64,000 nt of DNA, taken from positions 73,418,140 through 73,482,139 of the forward strand of contig CM055274.1 of the NCBI GenBank assembly GCA_029237695.1, written 5' to 3'. The position numbers and the translations under genes were made by a program. The notes below the pieces were generated by a model that was not told the DNA's origin, did no database searches, and saw nothing but the letters and a program-made list of their open reading frames with translations. Source of the DNA: Conchocele bisecta (Eukaryota; Mollusca; Bivalvia; Lucinida; Thyasiridae). This document shows positions 63,486 through 64,000 of this stretch, in pieces; position 1 is the stretch's first letter, and every line of letters begins with the position of its first letter.

Positions 63486-63717
63486 CCCTTTCAACACCAA
63501 GTAACTTAATAGGATGTTCCATGCCAATGTTTCACGCTATTTCATTACTTTTGTTCATTCAAATTATCCCATTCTTCTAAAAGGGTAATCTGTACGACGT
63601 TTAAAATTATTAACAAACAGTGGAGATCCTGATGAGACGGCTCGTTACGAGCCGGCTCATCTGGATCTGCACTGTTTGCAAACATTGTATCTATAGAGGT
63701 ATGTGGTGTTGAAAGGG
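63486..63717. mobile_element. Family K piggyBac-like MITE, intact, reverse
   Basis: TTAA at 63482-63485 and 63718-63721. It is the reverse complement of the neighbour at 63217-63449 with few differences (232 bp). The two form a 509-bp inverted repeat with a spacer of about 36 bp. Confidence 0.88.
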
Positions 63718-64000
63718 TTAAACAGCACGCGACGGTCAGGGTTTTTGAAATAATTGTTTAAAATGGACTTTCAAACTTAAATGTTTCAATATATATATTA
63801 CTGCTTACCAGTAAACTTCTGACATGGTGTTAGTGTGGCTGACACCGGATCAGAAAACTGTAAGTCCGTGTTGAAAGAATGTCATTGTAATTTTAGTGCT
63901 GATTCGTGAAATTATGAGGGTACATGTATATTGAATTTGGGATCACTAGTCTGAATTGCGTATTAGGTACTCTGTTGCTTTACGAAAACGCGTGAATCTG

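Overview
The window reads as repeat-rich, AT-rich nuclear DNA of an invertebrate animal. My best guess is a bivalve or other mollusc, because of the density of short foldback DNA transposons, the mobile elements carrying short tandem arrays, and the GATT-rich SINE-like and CGTCCGTC-type repeats. The species is not identifiable from sequence alone. There is no bacterial gene organisation. Almost all short open frames lie in hairpins or tandem repeats and are not genes.

Genes. Only two host genes are supported. One is a tRNA-Arg (anticodon TCG) on the minus strand at 35498-35570. The other is a long first coding exon at 43628-44722 on the plus strand, for a Ser-rich, probably disordered protein. 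It ends at a consensus splice donor (GTGAGT) and sits in about 2.4 kb free of recognisable repeats. Its later exons are not visible, so 44723 onward is treated as a presumptive intron carrying many transposons. A decayed LINE reverse transcriptase piece lies at about 4895-6313.

Repeats. I grouped the elements into families by shared ends. A: ends TAGCCKATTTCATC, about 300 bp, 3-bp CWG target duplications, seven copies. B: ends GGGGCCGTTTCACTAAA, flanked by CWG, eleven copies or pieces. A and B look like non-autonomous PIF/Harbinger elements. C: ends CAGTGGAACCTCTCTAAACC, TA duplication, pogo/Tc1-mariner-like, 69-bp hairpins and longer forms of about 205-216 bp. D: ends TGTGGCTGTGACTGGAGAAA with central GATCAG hairpins. 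E: two-hairpin element of about 265 bp. F: hairpin plus tail, about 352 bp. G: 100-bp palindrome flanked by TA. H: 1.43-kb giant foldback. I: ends ACCAAGGTG with a CACGTG motif. J: 525-567 bp, ends CTGTCTGTTTCACG, TA duplication. K: ends TTAA-CCCTTTCAACAC, piggyBac-like. L: element with a 21-bp tandem array. M: element with CGTCC/CGGAC microsatellites. Single hairpins occur between them.

Layout. 1-8 kb: A, B, G, K and L copies around the LINE piece. 8-12.5 kb: H, I, L, D. 13-20.6 kb: J, K and C copies with two minisatellites that grew from C ends. 21-28 kb: B/A/C/E, a 2.8-kb FB-like inverted element, F copies. 29.5-34.5 kb: I, a 199-bp satellite interrupted by an A copy, an ACGT-rich element, a TAATTA-rich element and G. 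35-38 kb: E, tRNA, K, a pyrimidine-rich tract and C. 38.8-42.7 kb: D with nested A, F, C and B pieces. 42.7-44.7 kb: gene exon and upstream region. 45-64 kb: presumptive intron or intergenic DNA with D, L, C, G, F, A, M, E and a terminal K inverted pair.

How it fits together. Nested insertions give a relative order: the LINE piece, the satellite and D elements are older than the A or B copies inside them. The notable biology is the structural behaviour of these elements: perfect short palindromes, terminal repeats seeding tandem arrays, and inverted pairs that would fold into long double-stranded RNA if transcribed. No metabolic or defence gene system was found.
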